A stretch of DNA of 64,000 nucleotides, taken from the NCBI GenBank assembly GCA_025917655.1, contig CP084619.1, positions 1,426,001-1,490,000 of the forward strand, read 5' to 3'. The DNA is from Chlorella sorokiniana (Eukaryota; Chlorophyta; Trebouxiophyceae; Chlorellales; Chlorellaceae). Made by a program: the position numbers and the translations under genes. A model generated the notes under the pieces. It saw nothing but the letters and a program-made list of their open reading frames with translations, was not told where the DNA came from and did no database searches. Shown in pieces: positions 62,226 to 64,000 of this stretch. The stretch's first letter is position 1, and every line of letters begins with the position of its first letter.

Positions 62226-64000
62226 ATGGACCCGTGCACTGCAGTGAGCCCCTCGTTTGACCTCCTGCGTCTGGCCGAGTGCGCCGATGGCCAGAGCTCG
62301 CTCACAGCCTCCACGCACAGCGCCCTGTCGGACTGTGATTTTGAAGAGCAGCCTCTAAAGGCCCGTCGCTTCTCGGGGAGCTTCAAGGCCCCTTCACGGA
62401 CTGCAACCACCGAGCCGCCATGCCAGCCCGCCTGGTTACCCTCGGATTCCAGCGCCCTCTACAATGTGGAGGGCTGGGGCGCCGGCTACTTCAGCTGCGG
62501 CGAGAATGGCCACCTCCTGGTGAAGCCGCAGGGTGGTGAGTTCGAAGCAGCGCCGTCGTCGGCCGCCACCCGCCACTTTTGGTGCTGAGCGGCCTCTCTA
62601 CGCGCCAGCCTCTGTTTGCAGCACTTTATGCTGCCTTGAAACCTCCTGAATCATGCTCACCCTGGTTGCAGAGGAGGGGCCCTCTCTGGATCTGTACAAG
62701 CTGACCCAGGCAGCGCAGGCTCAGGGCCTGCGCACACCCCTGCTCTTCCGCTTCCTGCCCATCGTGGGCCACCGCATTGACAAGCTCAATGTGAGTATCA
62801 CCTGGCGGGCATGGCAGCTGGTTCAATGCGGGCCGGACAAGCAGCTGATGCAGCGGAGGCGCATGCATGCATTGCATGCATTGCGCTGAGGGCGTGGGCT
62901 GGTGCCGCTCTGCCCGGAGCCGCACATTGTGGCAGCAGCAGCTTCCCTGCTCAGTAAGGCAGTAAGAGGGGCTCACCCCGCTAACTGCCCCCCCCCTTAT
63001 CTCTACATTTCTGGGCACCAGGCTGCCTTCCAAGCCGCCATCGAGCGCTTTGAGTTCCAAGGCGCCTACAACGGCGTGTTCCCGGTCAAAGCCAACCACG
63101 ACCGCGCCCTGATTGAGGCCGTGCTCGACTACGGTGCGCGTGCTGCGTGTTTGCTGCTGCCTGCACCATTCATCGGCAACCATCTGTGGCGCCTGCCCCT
63201 GGTGGACAAGGAGGGTGTGGGGGCGGGCCAGCGGTTGTCATGAAGCCCGTGCTGCCCGCCACATCATGACCTGCATCCCGGCTTCTGCATCCCCGCATCC
63301 CCTGCAGGCGCGCCGCACAACTTTGGGCTGGAGGTGGGCTCTAAGGCGGAGCTGGTGATGGTGATGAGCCAGCTGGCGGGGCGCCGCCCGGCACCCACCT
63401 GGTGTGCAACGGCTTCAAGGACGCCGAGTACATGGAGCTGGTGGGGGCGCTGCGACAGCTTCTGGGCCTGCCTGCCGCACGACAGCTGCCACGGCTGCGC
63501 GCGGATGAGGGGGTGCGGGGTGGCGAGCGCTGCCTGCAGGGCAGCCCTGTGCCACGGGGCGGAGGGGCCTGGGTTTGTCTCTGCGCACCGTGGACGCTGC
63601 CCACCCAGCCGCCCTCCTTGCCTTCCTCCCCCGACCGCCCCAGGTGCTGCACTGCCGTGAGCTGGGCATGAACGCGATGGTGGTGATGGAGCAGTACAGC
63701 GAGCTGGACCTGCTGCTGCGCACGGCGGCGCGCCTGGGCGTGCGCCCCTCCATTGGCATCCGCGCCAAGCTCGCAACGCGCCACAACGGCCACTGGGGGT
63801 CCACCTCGGGAGACAAGGCCAAGGTGGGGGCTGCATGCAGCGTGCGCGGGGTTGCAGGGCGCCGGCGCCAGAGCTTTAAGCTGAGCGCTGCTGGATGATG
63901 CTCACTGCCTCCGCCGTCACGCGTCCCTCCCCCGCAGTTTGGCCTGCGCGCACGCGAGATCGTGGCTGCGGTGAACAAGCTGGGCGACGAGGGCATGCTC
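62226..64000 (+). CDS. Biosynthetic arginine decarboxylase (SpeA type), 5' part only
   Basis: PLP enzyme making agmatine from arginine, the first step of one route to putrescine. The gene runs off the right edge. Exon 1 (62226-62535) encodes a Ser-rich leader MDPCTAVSPSFDLLRLAECA, then SSALYNVEGWGAGYFSCGEN, the conserved start of the SpeA domain. Exon 2 starts at 62672 with EEGPSLDLYKLTQAA and FRFLPIVGHRIDKLN. Next come AAFQAAIERFEFQGAYNGVF and PVKANHDRALIEAVLDYG; the Lys of this motif should bind PLP. Then FGLEVGSKAELVMVMSQLAG, VCNGFKDAEYMEL, LGMNAMVVMEQYSELDLLLR, RPSIGIRAKLATRHNGHWGS and FGLRAREIVAAVNKLGDEGM at the edge. Frame is lost at 63386-63391 (CCCGG); one more base gives RPGTHLVCNGFKD. 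The leader could be a transit peptide but holds several acids. Confidence 0.9.

Overview
The window is nuclear DNA of a green alga, most likely a chlorellacean trebouxiophyte. It is GC-rich and its genes are split by many introns of roughly 100-300 nt. TGTAA poly(A) signals follow several genes. The encoded proteins are typical of a photosynthetic eukaryote: a HUP-type hexose/H+ symporter of the Chlorella kind, a twin-arginine PsbP-like lumen protein, a plastid rhodanese, and a PPR-SmR-cyclin protein of the green-algal PPR-cyclin type. No RNA gene, CRISPR array or mobile element was recognised.

Layout. 1.5-2.6 kb: universal stress protein (-). 2.9-4.2 kb: plastid rhodanese (+). 4.6-6.9 kb: secreted class-3 lipase (+). 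7.7-11.3 kb: DNA polymerase eta (+). 11.6-18.0 kb: OSCA/CSC1-like channel (-). 19.4-21.8 kb: unrecognised Ala/Gln-rich protein (+). 22.6-28.6 kb: SERAC1-like serine hydrolase (-). 29.0-31.0 kb: PsbP-like protein (-). 31.9-39.2 kb: PPR-SmR-cyclin fusion (+). 40.5-41.6 kb: METTL26/DUF938-type methyltransferase (-). 42.2-48.4 kb: malic enzyme (+). 48.9-49.3 kb: APC11 (-). 49.6-51.4 kb: SKI8/WDR61/VIP3 WD40 protein (+). 51.8-52.4 kb: gamma-glutamylcyclotransferase-like protein (+). 52.8-57.7 kb: HUP hexose symporter (-). 59.2-61.5 kb: triosephosphate isomerase (-). 62.2 kb to the window end: arginine decarboxylase, cut by the edge (+).

The genes do not form a pathway cluster. They alternate in orientation, giving several divergent pairs with short shared upstream regions (stress protein/rhodanese 314 bp, APC11/SKI8 337 bp) and convergent pairs with close 3' ends. 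Loosely related carbon-metabolism genes (malic enzyme, hexose symporter, TPI) lie in one half of the window, but nothing shows that this is functional.

Two points affect how the gene models should be read. First, about ten genes lose frame inside strongly conserved sequence at short runs, mostly of G or C. In nearly every case changing the run by one base restores the family sequence, which looks like sequence-consensus error rather than gene decay. Exon borders were read by eye from splice sites, reading frame and family similarity. Second, the most interesting biology is the PPR-SmR-cyclin fusion, an APC11 that has lost the cysteines of its third zinc site, a polymerase eta tail with a duplicated motif and a terminal PIP box, and several micro-exons (12, 15 and 21 nt).
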